Assembly: GCF_011038965.1 (NCBI RefSeq)
Contig: NZ_JAAKEB010000007.1
Location: 62,001 to 126,000 of the forward strand
Reading direction: 5' to 3'
DNA from: Adlercreutzia sp. ZJ141
Lineage (GTDB): Bacteria; Actinomycetota; Coriobacteriia; Coriobacteriales; Eggerthellaceae
DNA: 64,000 bases
A program made the position numbers and the translations under genes. The notes under the pieces were generated by a model. It made no database searches and was not told the origin of the DNA. It worked only from the letters and a program-made list of their open reading frames with translations. Below, piece after piece: positions 22,905 through 32,286 of the stretch (its first letter is position 1; every line of letters begins with the position of its first letter).

Positions 22905-23984
22905 CTATTTTACCGATATCGTACCTGAACCTTCGTATAGGCTCGCCGCATCGCGCAGCCATTGTGCGTATTCGCGCCGCACCGATGCGGGCTTCTCAAC
23001 GCGAATTTGGCATCCAAACTGCGCAAGCCATCCGAACAGCACCGGACTCACCATAACAGGAGCAACCACAATCGCGGCAGGTTCACTGGTTTCTTGCGAG
23101 GGCAGGCTACGACCTGCCGCCGGAAACACCTGCATAGCATCGCCGAAACGATCGGCAACCGCACTCATAGCGGGCTCGGCCACCAACAGCGTCACAGTTG
23201 CCATGCGGCCTGCGTACATGCCGAAGGCGCAGCACCCCATGCTCGCAGGATCGTAGGAGCGCACTGTGTCGTTGGCGCATGCAGCGCAGTCGAGCACGAG
23301 CAGCTTGCGCATACGGTCGATGCGATAGTTCGCGAAATCGTCGTGCGACTCGTGGTAGGCAACCAGGTAGTAGTTTCCATCGGAATACACCACGTCAACA
23401 GGCGTAACCACGTATGGCCTACCTTCGCGCTGTTCGACCGGCTGAGCAGCCGCGTTCAACTTGCAGTAGCAGAAGCGCACCTGCCGCTTCTCCGCAATGG
23501 CTCGCTGAATCACATCCACGTTGACAAGGTCGCTATGCGCCTGCGTTGCCGGGCGCCCCTGCACGTGCACGCGCTTGTCGAGCAGCGCGCTTTGGCGCTT
23601 CCCCACCAACTGCTTCACGGCGGTAACCAGCTCGTCGGCCTTCTGTTCCGATATGAACCGGCTACTCTGAATCGCATCGATGATCAGGTTTGCCTCGGGT
23701 ACGTGTAAGCTGCGGCTCGCCAAGGCGTAGCGCGCAGGCGTGCGCCCCACCATGCGCACGTCCATGCCAAACTGGCGCAGCACATTGATGTCGTCATAGA
23801 CGCTCTTCCGTTCGGCCGCGACACCTTGCTCTTCAAGCCGCTCGATAATCTGCGCCATGGTAAGCCCGCATTCGGCATCGGTTTCTTCGTACAGCATCCG
23901 CATGAGTAGCAGCAGCTTCAGCTTTTTCTTCCCTTTGTCGTTGCTTTTGTTGTTTCCCTTATTGTTTCCCTTGTCGAGCGGCAT
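22905..23984 (-). CDS. HTH-WYL domain transcriptional regulator
   Basis: 359 residues from ATG 23984, six bases after GGAAG; the frame extends to 24161 without support. A Lys/Asn-rich linker of GNNK repeats opens the protein. Then comes a winged helix (LKLLLLMRMLYEETDAECGL, ERKSVYDDINVLRQFGMDV) and a WYL domain with VTPVDVVYSDGNYYLVAYH and FANYRIDRMRKLLVLD. A WCX-type C-terminal part follows. WYL regulators sense ligands such as single-stranded DNA or nucleotides, and control DNA-damage, defence or metabolic genes. The target is unknown; the gene is isolated. Confidence 0.85.
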   Translation of the reverse strand: MPLDKGNNKGNNKSNDKGKKKLKLLLLMRMLYEETDAECGLTMAQIIERLEEQGVAAERKSVYDDINVLRQFGMDVRMVGRTPARYALASRSLHVPEANLIIDAIQSSRFISEQKADELVTAVKQLVGKRQSALLDKRVHVQGRPATQAHSDLVNVDVIQRAIAEKRQVRFCYCKLNAAAQPVEQREGRPYVVTPVDVVYSDGNYYLVAYHESHDDFANYRIDRMRKLLVLDCAACANDTVRSYDPASMGCCAFGMYAGRMATVTLLVAEPAMSAVADRFGDAMQVFPAAGRSLPSQETSEPAAIVVAPVMVSPVLFGWLAQFGCQIRVEKPASVRREYAQWLRDAASLYEGSGTISVK

Positions 23985-24120
23985 CGCGCGCTTCCTTTCC
24001 CTTTTCACGCGCAAGCCATGCGCGGCTGTAAAGCGTAACCTTCGCATGCCATTTCGCGAACGAACCGTGACAATCACACAATCATAGCGCGTTCGTGCAA
24101 AGACGCGATAGAATACGGGC

Positions 24121-24240
24121 ATGATGAAGCCGACAAGCACATATGCCGCTTTTGTAGCCATTCACCACGCCGCACAGACAGGCCTTGAGAAGGGCTGCGT
24201 CGAACGGATAGAACACTCGCGCAACGAGGTGATGTGCTAA
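24121..24240 (+). CDS. Small leader ORF coupled to trkH
   Basis: 39 codons (MMKPTSTYAAFVAIHHAAQT to NEVMC). Its TAA overlaps the trkH ATG as TAATG, the usual sign of translational coupling. No Shine-Dalgarno precedes it, but a TAGAAT -10-like element at 24109-24114 would place the transcription start exactly on its ATG, so the mRNA may be leaderless. The peptide matches nothing I recognise. It may be a leader peptide or a chance frame. Confidence 0.4.
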   Translation: MMKPTSTYAAFVAIHHAAQTGLEKGCVERIEHSRNEVMC

Positions 24241-25754
24241 TGTGGATTCGCATGACATGGAACGACGTGCGCATCGTTTGCCACTACCTTGGAGTGCTCG
24301 TTCTCTTCTCGTCGGTGCTCATGTTAATCCCTTTCGCCACCGCCATTGTCTGCGGTGAATGGAATGTGGCGCCGCGTTACCTGCTGGGAATGGGCGTGTC
24401 GCTGACCGTTGGCGCGCTGCTGCGGCTCATGCGCATAGCGCCGGGGCAGCTGAACCGTCAAAACGCCCTGATTGTTACCGGCTTGGCATGGATTGTGCTG
24501 TCGCTGGTGGCAACCGTGCCGCTGAGCATGTCGGGTCATTTCGACACCTGGTCAGACACGTTCTTTGAATGCGTGTCGGGCTACACCACCACCGGCGCAA
24601 GCGTGGCATCTAACCTCAACCACATGTCGCATGCCGACAACATGTTCCGGTTTATGATGCACATGGTGGGCGGCTTGGGCGTTATCGTGATTGCGCTGTC
24701 GCTTGGCCTGCTGAGTAAGGGCGCCTCGAACCTGTACACCAGCGAAGCGCGCACCGACCACATTGTTCCCAACGTTGTGCAGACCACACGCTTCATCGTG
24801 CGGTTGTCGGCGGTGGTTATCACGGTTGTGTTCTTGGTGCTAACCGTGTGCTGCCTTATTGCTGGCATGCCGCCATTGCGTGCGGGGTTACATTCGCTGT
24901 GGCTGGCCATATCGGGCTTTTTAACAGGCGGATTTACCCCGTCGTCGTTAAGCATTCAGTATTACCATTCCACCGTACTCGAAATAACGCTGATGCTGAC
25001 CATGATACTGGGTTCGATCAGCTTCGTTGTGTACTCCGAGGTGCAGCGCGGCAGGTTGCGAGCATTCTTTGAAGACCTCGAGCTGCACACCATGTTCCTC
25101 TGGCTTATCGTGATGACCTGCGTTATGGCCGCGACGCTGAGCACGACCGTCACGTTTTCCGACTTGCCTGCCATGCTGCGGCGCGGGCTGTTCATGATCG
25201 TGGCAGCATTCACCACCACGGGTTTTCAGAACATCACCAGCAACCAGATGATCACGGCGTTCTCGTCGGGCGCGTTTCTGGTACTGGCTATTCTCATGGC
25301 CGTGGGCGGGTCGACCGGCGGCACCTCGGGCGGCATCAAGTTCCTGCGCCTAGGCATCATCTTAAAGTCGGTGCTGCGATCCATCAAGGAAACCATTGCG
25401 CCTGACAGCGCGCGCGTGGTGGTTACGTACAACCACATGGGGCGCCGCGTGCTCACGCCAAGCGTAGCAAGCGAAGCCATGACGATCTTTGTGCTGTACG
25501 TGATCACGTATGCAGCGGGCGCGCTGGTAGGCGTGGCGTACGGATACGACGCTACGCAGGCAATGTTCGAGTCGATAGCCATGACATCAAACGGCGGGTT
25601 GTCCGCCGGACTCGCCGCGCCGGGAATGCCGCTTGGTCTGGAACTTTTCTACATTCTGCAAATGTGGGCGGGCCGTCTGGAATTCCTCACACTGCTGGCA
25701 CTGATCGTGAAGATAGCGTCATCAGTGATCCCGCGCCGCACGAGCACGAAGTAA
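24240..25754 (+). CDS. trkH: TrkH/KtrB family potassium uptake protein
   Basis: 504 residues from ATG 24240 (GAGGTG eight bases upstream); a GTG at 24234 is less likely. About ten membrane helices and four pore-loop motifs are visible: SGYTTTGASV, ISGFLTGGFTPS, FTTTGFQNIT and MTSNGGLSAGL, the last two lining the selectivity filter. Glycines that coordinate K+ are present in each. It imports potassium across the cytoplasmic membrane together with a TrkA/KtrA-type NAD-binding subunit, which is not in this window. No terminator is obvious after it. Confidence 0.9.
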   Translation: MWIRMTWNDVRIVCHYLGVLVLFSSVLMLIPFATAIVCGEWNVAPRYLLGMGVSLTVGALLRLMRIAPGQLNRQNALIVTGLAWIVLSLVATVPLSMSGHFDTWSDTFFECVSGYTTTGASVASNLNHMSHADNMFRFMMHMVGGLGVIVIALSLGLLSKGASNLYTSEARTDHIVPNVVQTTRFIVRLSAVVITVVFLVLTVCCLIAGMPPLRAGLHSLWLAISGFLTGGFTPSSLSIQYYHSTVLEITLMLTMILGSISFVVYSEVQRGRLRAFFEDLELHTMFLWLIVMTCVMAATLSTTVTFSDLPAMLRRGLFMIVAAFTTTGFQNITSNQMITAFSSGAFLVLAILMAVGGSTGGTSGGIKFLRLGIILKSVLRSIKETIAPDSARVVVTYNHMGRRVLTPSVASEAMTIFVLYVITYAAGALVGVAYGYDATQAMFESIAMTSNGGLSAGLAAPGMPLGLELFYILQMWAGRLEFLTLLALIVKIASSVIPRRTSTK

Positions 25755-25858
25755 CACGCACGAAGACACTATATGCATGAAGAAACGTGCGCACGCGAAA
25801 GAGCGCATGCGCACGAAAGAACCACGGAAACTGAAAGCGGCAGTATGAGCCTGACGCC

Positions 25859-26278
25859 CTACACCAACACGCCGTTGCAGTGGTCGATGCCGTGTTGGAT
25901 GATTTCGGCTGTCCAATCGGCGAACTTGCGCTGACGCGGCACCAGCTGACCATCTTTCAGGACCTCGTAGGTGATAATAGCGCGCTTGAAGCGGCGCACT
26001 TCGGAATCGACCGGCAAGCTGAAGCAGCCTTCGCGCGTTTTGTAAGGAATAAACCCCTGCTTAATAGCGGGGTTGAAAATGGCGTAGAGCTGGCCATTCT
26101 CTTCGTAGGCCACAATGGCCTTGCGCTCGCCGATCTGATTGGCTGCCAAACAGGCGCACTGCCCATCCATCGACTGCATGGTGTCGAACAAATCTTGCGC
26201 CACCGACGCGTCGTCGGCGGTGGCAGCCTCGCAGGGTTGCTGCAAGAACTCGATGTCGGTGACTATTTCTTTTATCAT
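25859..26278 (-). CDS. Peptide deformylase-like protein lacking the catalytic glutamate
   Basis: 139 residues, shorter than usual Def proteins. Metal ligands are all present: Cys85 in REGCFSLP, and His129 and His133 in IIQHGIDHCNG. In active deformylases the last motif is HExDH; here the glutamate is glycine (codon GGC). The first motif GxGLAAxQ is CACLAANQ, so both glycines are changed. It may bind a metal but should not deformylate by the known mechanism. It could be a paralogue with another role; the true def would lie elsewhere. It is convergent with trkH. Confidence 0.75.
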   Translation of the reverse strand: MIKEIVTDIEFLQQPCEAATADDASVAQDLFDTMQSMDGQCACLAANQIGERKAIVAYEENGQLYAIFNPAIKQGFIPYKTREGCFSLPVDSEVRRFKRAIITYEVLKDGQLVPRQRKFADWTAEIIQHGIDHCNGVLV

Positions 26279-26358
26279 CGGTAACGCTCGCTTTCAGATT
26301 CTTCTTAGTGACTTTACTAGGTTTCACGCACGGTTGCTAGGTTTCGCACGCGCTCGCT

Positions 26359-28002
26359 TTACGCTTTGTTCTCAAGCTCGACAAGTTTTTCCGCCCCATA
26401 TAGACGGCGCAGCGCTGGCTTCTCGATTTTACCCGTGGCGTTGCGCGGCACATCGGCGAAAATGATACGGCGCGGACGCTTGTAGCGCGGCAACTGCTCG
26501 CAGAACTCGTTAATGTCGGCTTCGGTGGTGGATTCGGCTGCTTCGGGTTTCAGCTCGATGACAGCTGTGGCTATCTCGCCCAATCGCTCGTCGGGTAGTC
26601 CGATAACGGCCACATCCTTCACCGCCGGGTGCGCCGACAAGAAATCCTCGATCTGCACCGGGTAGATGTTTTCGCCACCGGTAATAACCACGTCTTTCTT
26701 GCGGTCGACCAGCCAGTAAAAACCCTCTTCGTCTTGCATGGCCATGTCGCCGGTGAGCAACCACCCATCCGGCGTGATGGTTTCCGCCGTAGCCTCGGGG
26801 TTGTTGTAGTAACAGTCCATAACACCAGGTCCGCGCACGCACAGCTCGCCCACTTCCCCTGGCTGAACGTCGTTGCCATCAGCAGCGGCAATCTTCACTT
26901 CCCAACCGTAACCCGCCACGCCAATAGCACCCACATGCTCGATATTTTCCACACCCAAATGCACACAGCCGGGGCCAATGGATTCGGACAGGCCGTAGTT
27001 GGTGTCGTACTGATGCGCGGGGAAAATGCTCTTCCATTTACTGATAAGGCTCTTTGGCACTGGCTGAGCGCCAATATGCATGAGACGCCACTGGTCAAGC
27101 TTGTAGTCGGCAGGATGAATGCGGCCTTCTTCGATGGCTAGCAAGATGTCTTGCGCCCACGGCACCAGCAGCCACACGATGGTGCACCCTTCTTCGCTTA
27201 CAGCGTCGAAGATGGTCTTTGGGCTAACGCCGCGCAGCAGCACCGCCTTCGAACCGCTGATCAGGCTACCAAACCAGTGCATTTTCGCACCGGTATGGTA
27301 CAGCGGCGGAATGCAGAGGAACACATCGTCATGCGTTTGCTCGTGATGATGCTGCTCAACCTGCGCGGAATGCGACAGGCTGCGGTGCTTGTGCAGGATA
27401 GCCTTCGGGAAACCCGTAGTGCCGCTGCTGAAGTAGATGGCACCGTAGTCATCGTCTGAAATGGGGATCATCGGGTCGGCGCTCGAGCAGTTCGCGGTAA
27501 GCTCATGGTAGTCCTCGGCAAAGCTCGGGCAGTCACCGCCCACATAGAACAGCAACCGATTGCGTTGGATGGACGGCACAATAGCCTCGATGCGCCCGAT
27601 GAATTCCGGGCCAAACACCAAAATGTCGACGTCCGCCAAGTTCACGCAGTACTCGATTTCGTCACTGGCGTAGCGAAAGTTCAACGGCACAGCAATAGCG
27701 CCTGTTTTCAGGATGCCAAAGTAAATAGGTAGCCATTCCAAGCAGTTCATGAGCAGGATGGCAACCTTGTCGCCAGCTTTTACGCCACGATTGATAAGCA
27801 GGTTCGCGAAACGGTTCGCCTTTTCATCAAACACTTTCCACGTGATTTCGCGGCGATACGCCTGCGTTTCGGTATTCTGTACCAAATCGTAGTCGCGCCA
27901 CGTGATGCGCCGCGGTTCCTGAATCTCGGGATTGACCTCAACCAACGCGACTTCGTCGCCGTACTTCCCCGCATTGTACCGAAGATAGTCGATAATCGGC
28001 AT
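26359..28002 (-). CDS. Class I adenylate-forming enzyme, acyl-CoA synthetase
   Basis: 547 residues from ATG 28002. The adenylation core has the P-loop IYFSSGTTGFPKAILHKH, the DTNYGLSE region, GWLLTGDMAMQDEEGFYWLV with DRKKDVVITGGENIYP, and the C-terminal catalytic lysine in NATGKIEKPALRR. The enzyme activates a carboxylic acid with ATP and passes it to CoA. The overall shape is that of fatty-acyl or short aryl/alkyl acid CoA ligases; the substrate cannot be told from sequence. No beta-oxidation gene is adjacent. Confidence 0.87.
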   Translation of the reverse strand: MPIIDYLRYNAGKYGDEVALVEVNPEIQEPRRITWRDYDLVQNTETQAYRREITWKVFDEKANRFANLLINRGVKAGDKVAILLMNCLEWLPIYFGILKTGAIAVPLNFRYASDEIEYCVNLADVDILVFGPEFIGRIEAIVPSIQRNRLLFYVGGDCPSFAEDYHELTANCSSADPMIPISDDDYGAIYFSSGTTGFPKAILHKHRSLSHSAQVEQHHHEQTHDDVFLCIPPLYHTGAKMHWFGSLISGSKAVLLRGVSPKTIFDAVSEEGCTIVWLLVPWAQDILLAIEEGRIHPADYKLDQWRLMHIGAQPVPKSLISKWKSIFPAHQYDTNYGLSESIGPGCVHLGVENIEHVGAIGVAGYGWEVKIAAADGNDVQPGEVGELCVRGPGVMDCYYNNPEATAETITPDGWLLTGDMAMQDEEGFYWLVDRKKDVVITGGENIYPVQIEDFLSAHPAVKDVAVIGLPDERLGEIATAVIELKPEAAESTTEADINEFCEQLPRYKRPRRIIFADVPRNATGKIEKPALRRLYGAEKLVELENKA

Positions 28003-28111
28003 TGCCTTGACCTTCCTGCGCCCACCGCGCATGCTTTCTCTCACACAATAAAGCTCGGATGAGATTCTAGCGCACTTCGCCGAAAGCGGGCGAACAAGAA
28101 CACAACGCCTG

Positions 28112-28162
28112 CCGAAAAATAAGAGAGGGCGGCTGATCGCACTTTTGGGAAGTCAGCCGCCC
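28112..28162 (-). terminator. Terminator after the universal stress gene
   Basis: A 10-bp perfect stem (GGGCGGCTGA/TCAGCCGCCC, 28127-28136 and 28153-28162) is followed on the minus strand by TCTCTTATTTTT. Confidence 0.85.
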
Positions 28163-28224
28163 TTGTATCACGTCACAGCAGAACGATACGCCAATCGAAA
28201 TGAGCCGATGGCACTACTTGATAA

Positions 28225-28677
28225 CTACTTAATGATGAGCACCGGAATGTCTGCATGCTGAAGAACGGCTTGGCTCACGCTGCCCAGCAGACCCTGGATA
28301 GCCCCCAAACCGCGGCTTCCCATGACGATGAGGTCGCATCCGTGGTCGTGCGCGTACTTCAGCACAAGACCCTGCGGAACCCCGTGCTGCACCACAATCT
28401 CGACCTCGGAAGCGAAGTCACCCAAAGCGGCATCAACGGCGTCCTTGACTTCAGCGAACAATTCTTCATCGGGCCTGGGATGCGTATCTTCAACCTCGAA
28501 GCCCGCCATGCGCGCCGTAACCGCAAACGTGGACTCGCCAATCTCGCGTGGATCGAATGCCGTCAGCGCAACAATCTTGTCAGCAAGTCCTACTTCAACA
28601 AACTCGCGTGCCGCAACAAGCGCCCTGTTCGCCTGCTCGGATTTGTCGTACGCAACAAGGATAGTTTTATAAGCCAT
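28225..28677 (-). CDS. Universal stress protein, UspA family
   Basis: 150 residues, one Usp domain. It starts AYKTILVAYDKSEQANRALV and holds the ATP-binding signature VMGSRGLGAIQGLLGSVSQA (G-x2-G-x9-GS form) near the C-terminus, so it is of the nucleotide-binding class. It is a cytoplasmic stress or survival protein of unknown molecular function. Single gene with a strong terminator. Confidence 0.92.
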   Translation of the reverse strand: MAYKTILVAYDKSEQANRALVAAREFVEVGLADKIVALTAFDPREIGESTFAVTARMAGFEVEDTHPRPDEELFAEVKDAVDAALGDFASEVEIVVQHGVPQGLVLKYAHDHGCDLIVMGSRGLGAIQGLLGSVSQAVLQHADIPVLIIK

Positions 28678-28736
28678 GGTTATCCCTTCCCTTACGAAAT
28701 TTGCTCTGTCACCATTATAGCGATGCGGGGCCGGTC

Positions 28737-29468
28737 TTAGAAGTCAAACACCTCGCCAACCTTCGCTGCGATGCACAGGTCGGCATGTTTGTCGGCGCTG
28801 GTGGGGCTTAAATTTACAATAGCAAGGCGATCACCTTGGAAGTACTGCAGCAACCCCGCTGCCGGATACACCACCAGCGACGTGCCGGCAACCACCAACA
28901 GCCGCGCGTTGGCAATGGCGCGGATGGCTCCTTCCACCACGTGGTCGTCGAGCGGTTCTTCGTAGAGCACCACGTCGGGCTTCACGGTGGCGCCGCACGA
29001 ACAGCGGGGAACACCGTCGTCGGCACGCTCGTGCAGCTCGATCATTTGGTGAACGTCGAAGGCGCGCCCGCACTTCATACAGAAGTTGCGGTGCACGCTG
29101 CCATGCAGCTCAAACACGCTCTTACTTCCCGCCATCTGATGCAACCCATCGATGTTTTGCGTGACCACCGCCGAACACACGCCTGCCACCTCGAGCTCGG
29201 CCAACTTGCGATGCGCGCGGTTCGGCTTCGCATCGAGGGCGATCATGCGGTCGAAGTAGAAGTCGAAGAACTCGCTCGGATGCACTTCGAAAAAGCTGCG
29301 CGACACCATAGTTTCAGGGGGATAGGCATACGTTTGCGAGTACAGACCGCCTGTGCTGCGGAAATCGGGAATGCCGCTTTCGGTGGACACGCCCGCGCCG
29401 CCGAAAAACACCATGCCGCCTTTCGGGCATTCGCGAATCCACGTTCGCAGCGTTTCAATGTCGGTCAT
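28737..29468 (-). CDS. cobB: Sirtuin, NAD-dependent protein deacylase
   Basis: 243 residues. The NAD-binding GAGVSTESGIPDFRS is at 24-38, TQNIDGLH at 103-110, catalytic His at 122, and the zinc site cysteines at 130, 133, 156 and 158. It removes acetyl or other acyl groups from protein lysines, releasing nicotinamide and O-acyl-ADP-ribose; in bacteria a main target is acetyl-CoA synthetase. An acyl-CoA synthetase lies just downstream at 26359, a plausible but unproven partner. It starts at ATG 29468 with AAGGAGC upstream. Confidence 0.92.
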   Translation of the reverse strand: MTDIETLRTWIRECPKGGMVFFGGAGVSTESGIPDFRSTGGLYSQTYAYPPETMVSRSFFEVHPSEFFDFYFDRMIALDAKPNRAHRKLAELEVAGVCSAVVTQNIDGLHQMAGSKSVFELHGSVHRNFCMKCGRAFDVHQMIELHERADDGVPRCSCGATVKPDVVLYEEPLDDHVVEGAIRAIANARLLVVAGTSLVVYPAAGLLQYFQGDRLAIVNLSPTSADKHADLCIAAKVGEVFDF

Positions 29469-29669
29469 AACGAAGGCTCCTTCCTACGGCGATTACCTGG
29501 CACACGGTGTGCAGCATTCGCCATGCGCCGCCTGCCTGCCCCGATTATATCGCTTGTACGCCATCGCGCGCGGCCTGTGTTATCCTTCGGCTCACACGAC
29601 AACGGCAGTTTGCGACGTGCCCGCGTCAAGCTAACCGCATGAGCCGCATTCAACGGAGAAAGGCATCTT

Positions 29670-30896
29670 ATGCGCATCCTTTCCATCACGGCACAAAAGC
29701 CTAGCAGCACCGGAAGCGGCGTATTCCTCACCGAAATGGTATCTTCGCTCGCCCGCGCCGGACATGAACAAGCAGTGGTGTTCGGTGCAATGCCCGATGA
29801 CCCGCCGGCATTTGATCTGGCAACAGATGGACCGCTCCACAGCGTGCATGCCTACCCGGTGCGCTTCAAAACGCAAACATTGCCTTTCGCCGTTGCAGGC
29901 ATGAGCGATGACATGCCCTACGAGGCAACCCGCTACCGCGACTTCACGCCCGACATGCTGCAGGCGTTCACGCAAGCGTTTTCCCATGTCATCGAACGTG
30001 CTCTGAGCGAATTTAAGCCCGACTTGATTATCTGCCACCATCTTTACATCGTCACAGCGGTAACAACGCAGCTTGACCCCACCTGCCCCGTGGTGGGCAT
30101 CTGTCATGGCACCGACATCCGCCAGATGGGTAAGCACGACCTATGCAACGACTTCGTGCGTGAAGGCATACGCCACTTGAATCGTGCTTTCGCACTGACC
30201 GCCGATCAGGCCGAACTCATTTGCGAATGCTACGGCATTGCGCCCGAGCGCGTAACGGTGCTGGGAACCGGCTACAACTCCTTAGATTTCAGACCGCTCG
30301 AGTGCAACGCCACCGAACGAGCAGATAAGCCCACCGCCAACTCGGTGCTGTTCGTTGGGAAGGTGTGCGGAAAGAAGGGCGTGCCGAGCCTCATTCGCGC
30401 CGCTAACCTGCTCGCCGCCGAAGGCGTGTGCGACCTTCACGTGCGCCTTATCGGTGGGTTCAGCGATGCGGAAGAGCACGCGCGCATCGAGGCACAGGCG
30501 CACTCGAGCACCGTGCCGATCGAACTTGCCGGCAAAGTGCCACAAGACGAGCTGATCAACTCCTATCAACGATCGCATGTGTTTGTGCTGCCATCGTTCT
30601 TCGAGGGCCTGCCGCTTGTGCTCATCGAAGCGATGGCCTGCGGATGCGTAGCCGTTGCGACCGATCTTCCCGGCGTGCGTCCGTGGCTTGCAAGCGTCGC
30701 CCCCGATGCGCCCATTCTGTTCGTGCAACCACCGCGCATGTGCAATGTTGACGAGCCGCTTGAAGAGGACCTGCCCCGTTTCGAGCGCGACATAGCGGAT
30801 GCCATCCGCACGGCGCTAACACGCGACGGCGCACCCGATACGGTAACGCACCTTTCCTGGGACGCCCTGGTCGCACGCCTGATGGAAGGGTGCTAA
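29670..30896 (+). CDS. Glycosyltransferase family 4
   Basis: 408 residues, GT-B fold. The N-terminal Rossmann half begins MRILSITAQKPSSTGSGVFL and includes GICHGTDIRQMGKHD. The C-terminal half has VLFVGKVCGKKGVPSLIRAA and the family EX7E signature EGLPLVLIEAMACG. It transfers a sugar from a nucleotide donor, presumably for a glycolipid, capsule or secondary glycoconjugate; the acceptor is unknown and there is no sugar operon around it. GGAGAAAGG precedes the ATG. Its stop overlaps the convergent MarR gene by four bases. Confidence 0.87.
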   Translation: MRILSITAQKPSSTGSGVFLTEMVSSLARAGHEQAVVFGAMPDDPPAFDLATDGPLHSVHAYPVRFKTQTLPFAVAGMSDDMPYEATRYRDFTPDMLQAFTQAFSHVIERALSEFKPDLIICHHLYIVTAVTTQLDPTCPVVGICHGTDIRQMGKHDLCNDFVREGIRHLNRAFALTADQAELICECYGIAPERVTVLGTGYNSLDFRPLECNATERADKPTANSVLFVGKVCGKKGVPSLIRAANLLAAEGVCDLHVRLIGGFSDAEEHARIEAQAHSSTVPIELAGKVPQDELINSYQRSHVFVLPSFFEGLPLVLIEAMACGCVAVATDLPGVRPWLASVAPDAPILFVQPPRMCNVDEPLEEDLPRFERDIADAIRTALTRDGAPDTVTHLSWDALVARLMEGC

Positions 30897-31372
30897 CTTT
30901 CGTCGAAATAGCGCTTCACCTTGGAAAGGGCAGTTGCCAGCACGCGTTCTTCCTGATCAGTTAAGCCAAGTAACGCGTCATCGACCATGTGCTGATGGAA
31001 CAAGCTGTGCACACGATGCACCTTGCGGCCTTCCGCAGTCAGCGACAGCAGCACTTTGCGGCGGTCGTCTTCGGCGCGCACACGCTGCACAAACCCTTCG
31101 CGCTCAAGCCTGTTCACCGCCGTGGTCAACGTGGCTAACGTCACGCCCAGTCGCGCAGCGACTACGCTCATGGGGTTTTCCTCATGTAGCCCAACAGCGG
31201 CAATAGTGTGCACGTCGGTAATGGAAAGACCCTGCGTGATGCGGTTATTCAACACGCGCTCTTCGATGCGCAAGATGGAGTTAAACGTTCCTGTGAGCAG
31301 GTCGTTCAGCTCGGCACGGCGCTGGTACGCCTCGCTTTCCTTCTTCGTTGCCACACTCGTCGTCTGTTCCAC
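30893..31372 (-). CDS. MarR family transcriptional regulator
   Basis: 159 residues from a GTG at 31372 with GGAAGGGG upstream; the frame reaches 31462. Typical MarR layout: N-terminal dimer helix, LSITDVHTIAAVGLHEENPM, recognition helix VTLATLTTAVNRLEREGFV, wing RVRAEDDRRKVLLSLTAEGR, C-terminal dimer helices. The sequence is close in feel to FabT-type regulators of lipid synthesis, but I cannot confirm this. Convergent with the glycosyltransferase; targets unknown. Confidence 0.82.
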   Translation of the reverse strand: MEQTTSVATKKESEAYQRRAELNDLLTGTFNSILRIEERVLNNRITQGLSITDVHTIAAVGLHEENPMSVVAARLGVTLATLTTAVNRLEREGFVQRVRAEDDRRKVLLSLTAEGRKVHRVHSLFHQHMVDDALLGLTDQEERVLATALSKVKRYFDES

Positions 31373-31611
31373 CGCACACCCCTTCCCTGCCCGCTTTCCG
31401 CACTTCCTGTCTGCCGCCTGCTCGACAACCCCGTTGCGATTAGCGTCGCGATCCGGTGTCATTGAGTTCAGCGTCGCCGCGTCAAGCGAACGAGCGCATT
31501 ATCCGCTCTGCCTCAAAAAAGTTGGTTATTTCGATGAGCCGTTTTCAGCTGCCTACTTAAGCGGCATATCGCCCCGATTCTAACTCCTTACCTCTCCACT
31601 CACTTCCGTCT

Positions 31612-32286
31612 CTAATCTCCTGTACTGCACTCCACTTTGTTCGCGTGTTGCACCAGATCGCAGATATGCGTGACGAATGCGTTTTTCATCAGGTCATCGT
31701 CTTCATGAAGCGCCGCTGCTGCGGGCGCAATGGCGCGTGAACCGGTGATAGGCCCACCCTCGCCAACATAGTACATCGTGGTGGTCAGCACCATACCAAC
31801 CAGCGCCACCGCCTCAAATGCCGGGTCAATTTCCGGCCGGAAAATTCCCTCACGCTGCCCGCGCACCAGCTGCTCTTCCAGTAAGTGGAGCAATCTCGCC
31901 TCATGCACTCGCATAGCATCCGACCATGCGCGGCCTTCACGCCAGAGTTCGGCCATCAGAAACCGACCGAACGCCTTGTTGCCAAATGCGCGACTTGCGA
32001 ACAGCTCGATCATTCCCATCAGTGCCTTGTCAGCCGCAGGTGCCTCGGCGCATATGCGTTCGAAGCCCTCAACAATCTGCCCAACGCCTTCCTCAAGGAT
32101 GCTTTCGGCTAAAGCTGCTTTGTTTTTGAAATGATAGTAAGCCACGCCTTTCGACACGCCAGCAACCTTGACGATCTGATCAACCGTCGCTGCAGAGTAC
32201 CCTTTTTCACCGATTACCTGAGCGGCGGCATCAAGTAGCTGCTTTCGCGTCGCATCGGCCTTCGCCCCACGAATCCGCTTCATCAT
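31612..32286 (-). CDS. TetR family regulator of the YhgE/Pip ABC operon
   Basis: 224 residues from ATG 32286 (GGGAGAGAG upstream). The N-terminal HTH is TRKQLLDAAAQVIGEKGYSA with VDQIVKVAGVSKGVAYYHFK, a canonical TetR motif. The ligand domain is mostly helical. The gene lies downstream of the ABC ATPase and YhgE/Pip genes on the same strand, and a perfect 14-bp palindrome (35770-35783) stands before the ATPase gene. Together these suggest autoregulation of the whole unit. Confidence 0.83.
   Translation of the reverse strand: MMKRIRGAKADATRKQLLDAAAQVIGEKGYSAATVDQIVKVAGVSKGVAYYHFKNKAALAESILEEGVGQIVEGFERICAEAPAADKALMGMIELFASRAFGNKAFGRFLMAELWREGRAWSDAMRVHEARLLHLLEEQLVRGQREGIFRPEIDPAFEAVALVGMVLTTTMYYVGEGGPITGSRAIAPAAAALHEDDDLMKNAFVTHICDLVQHANKVECSTGD

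Noticed and set aside
29465-29669. Small ORFs between the sirtuin and glycosyltransferase genes
   Set aside because: No ribosome binding site or similarity; this is the divergent promoter region.
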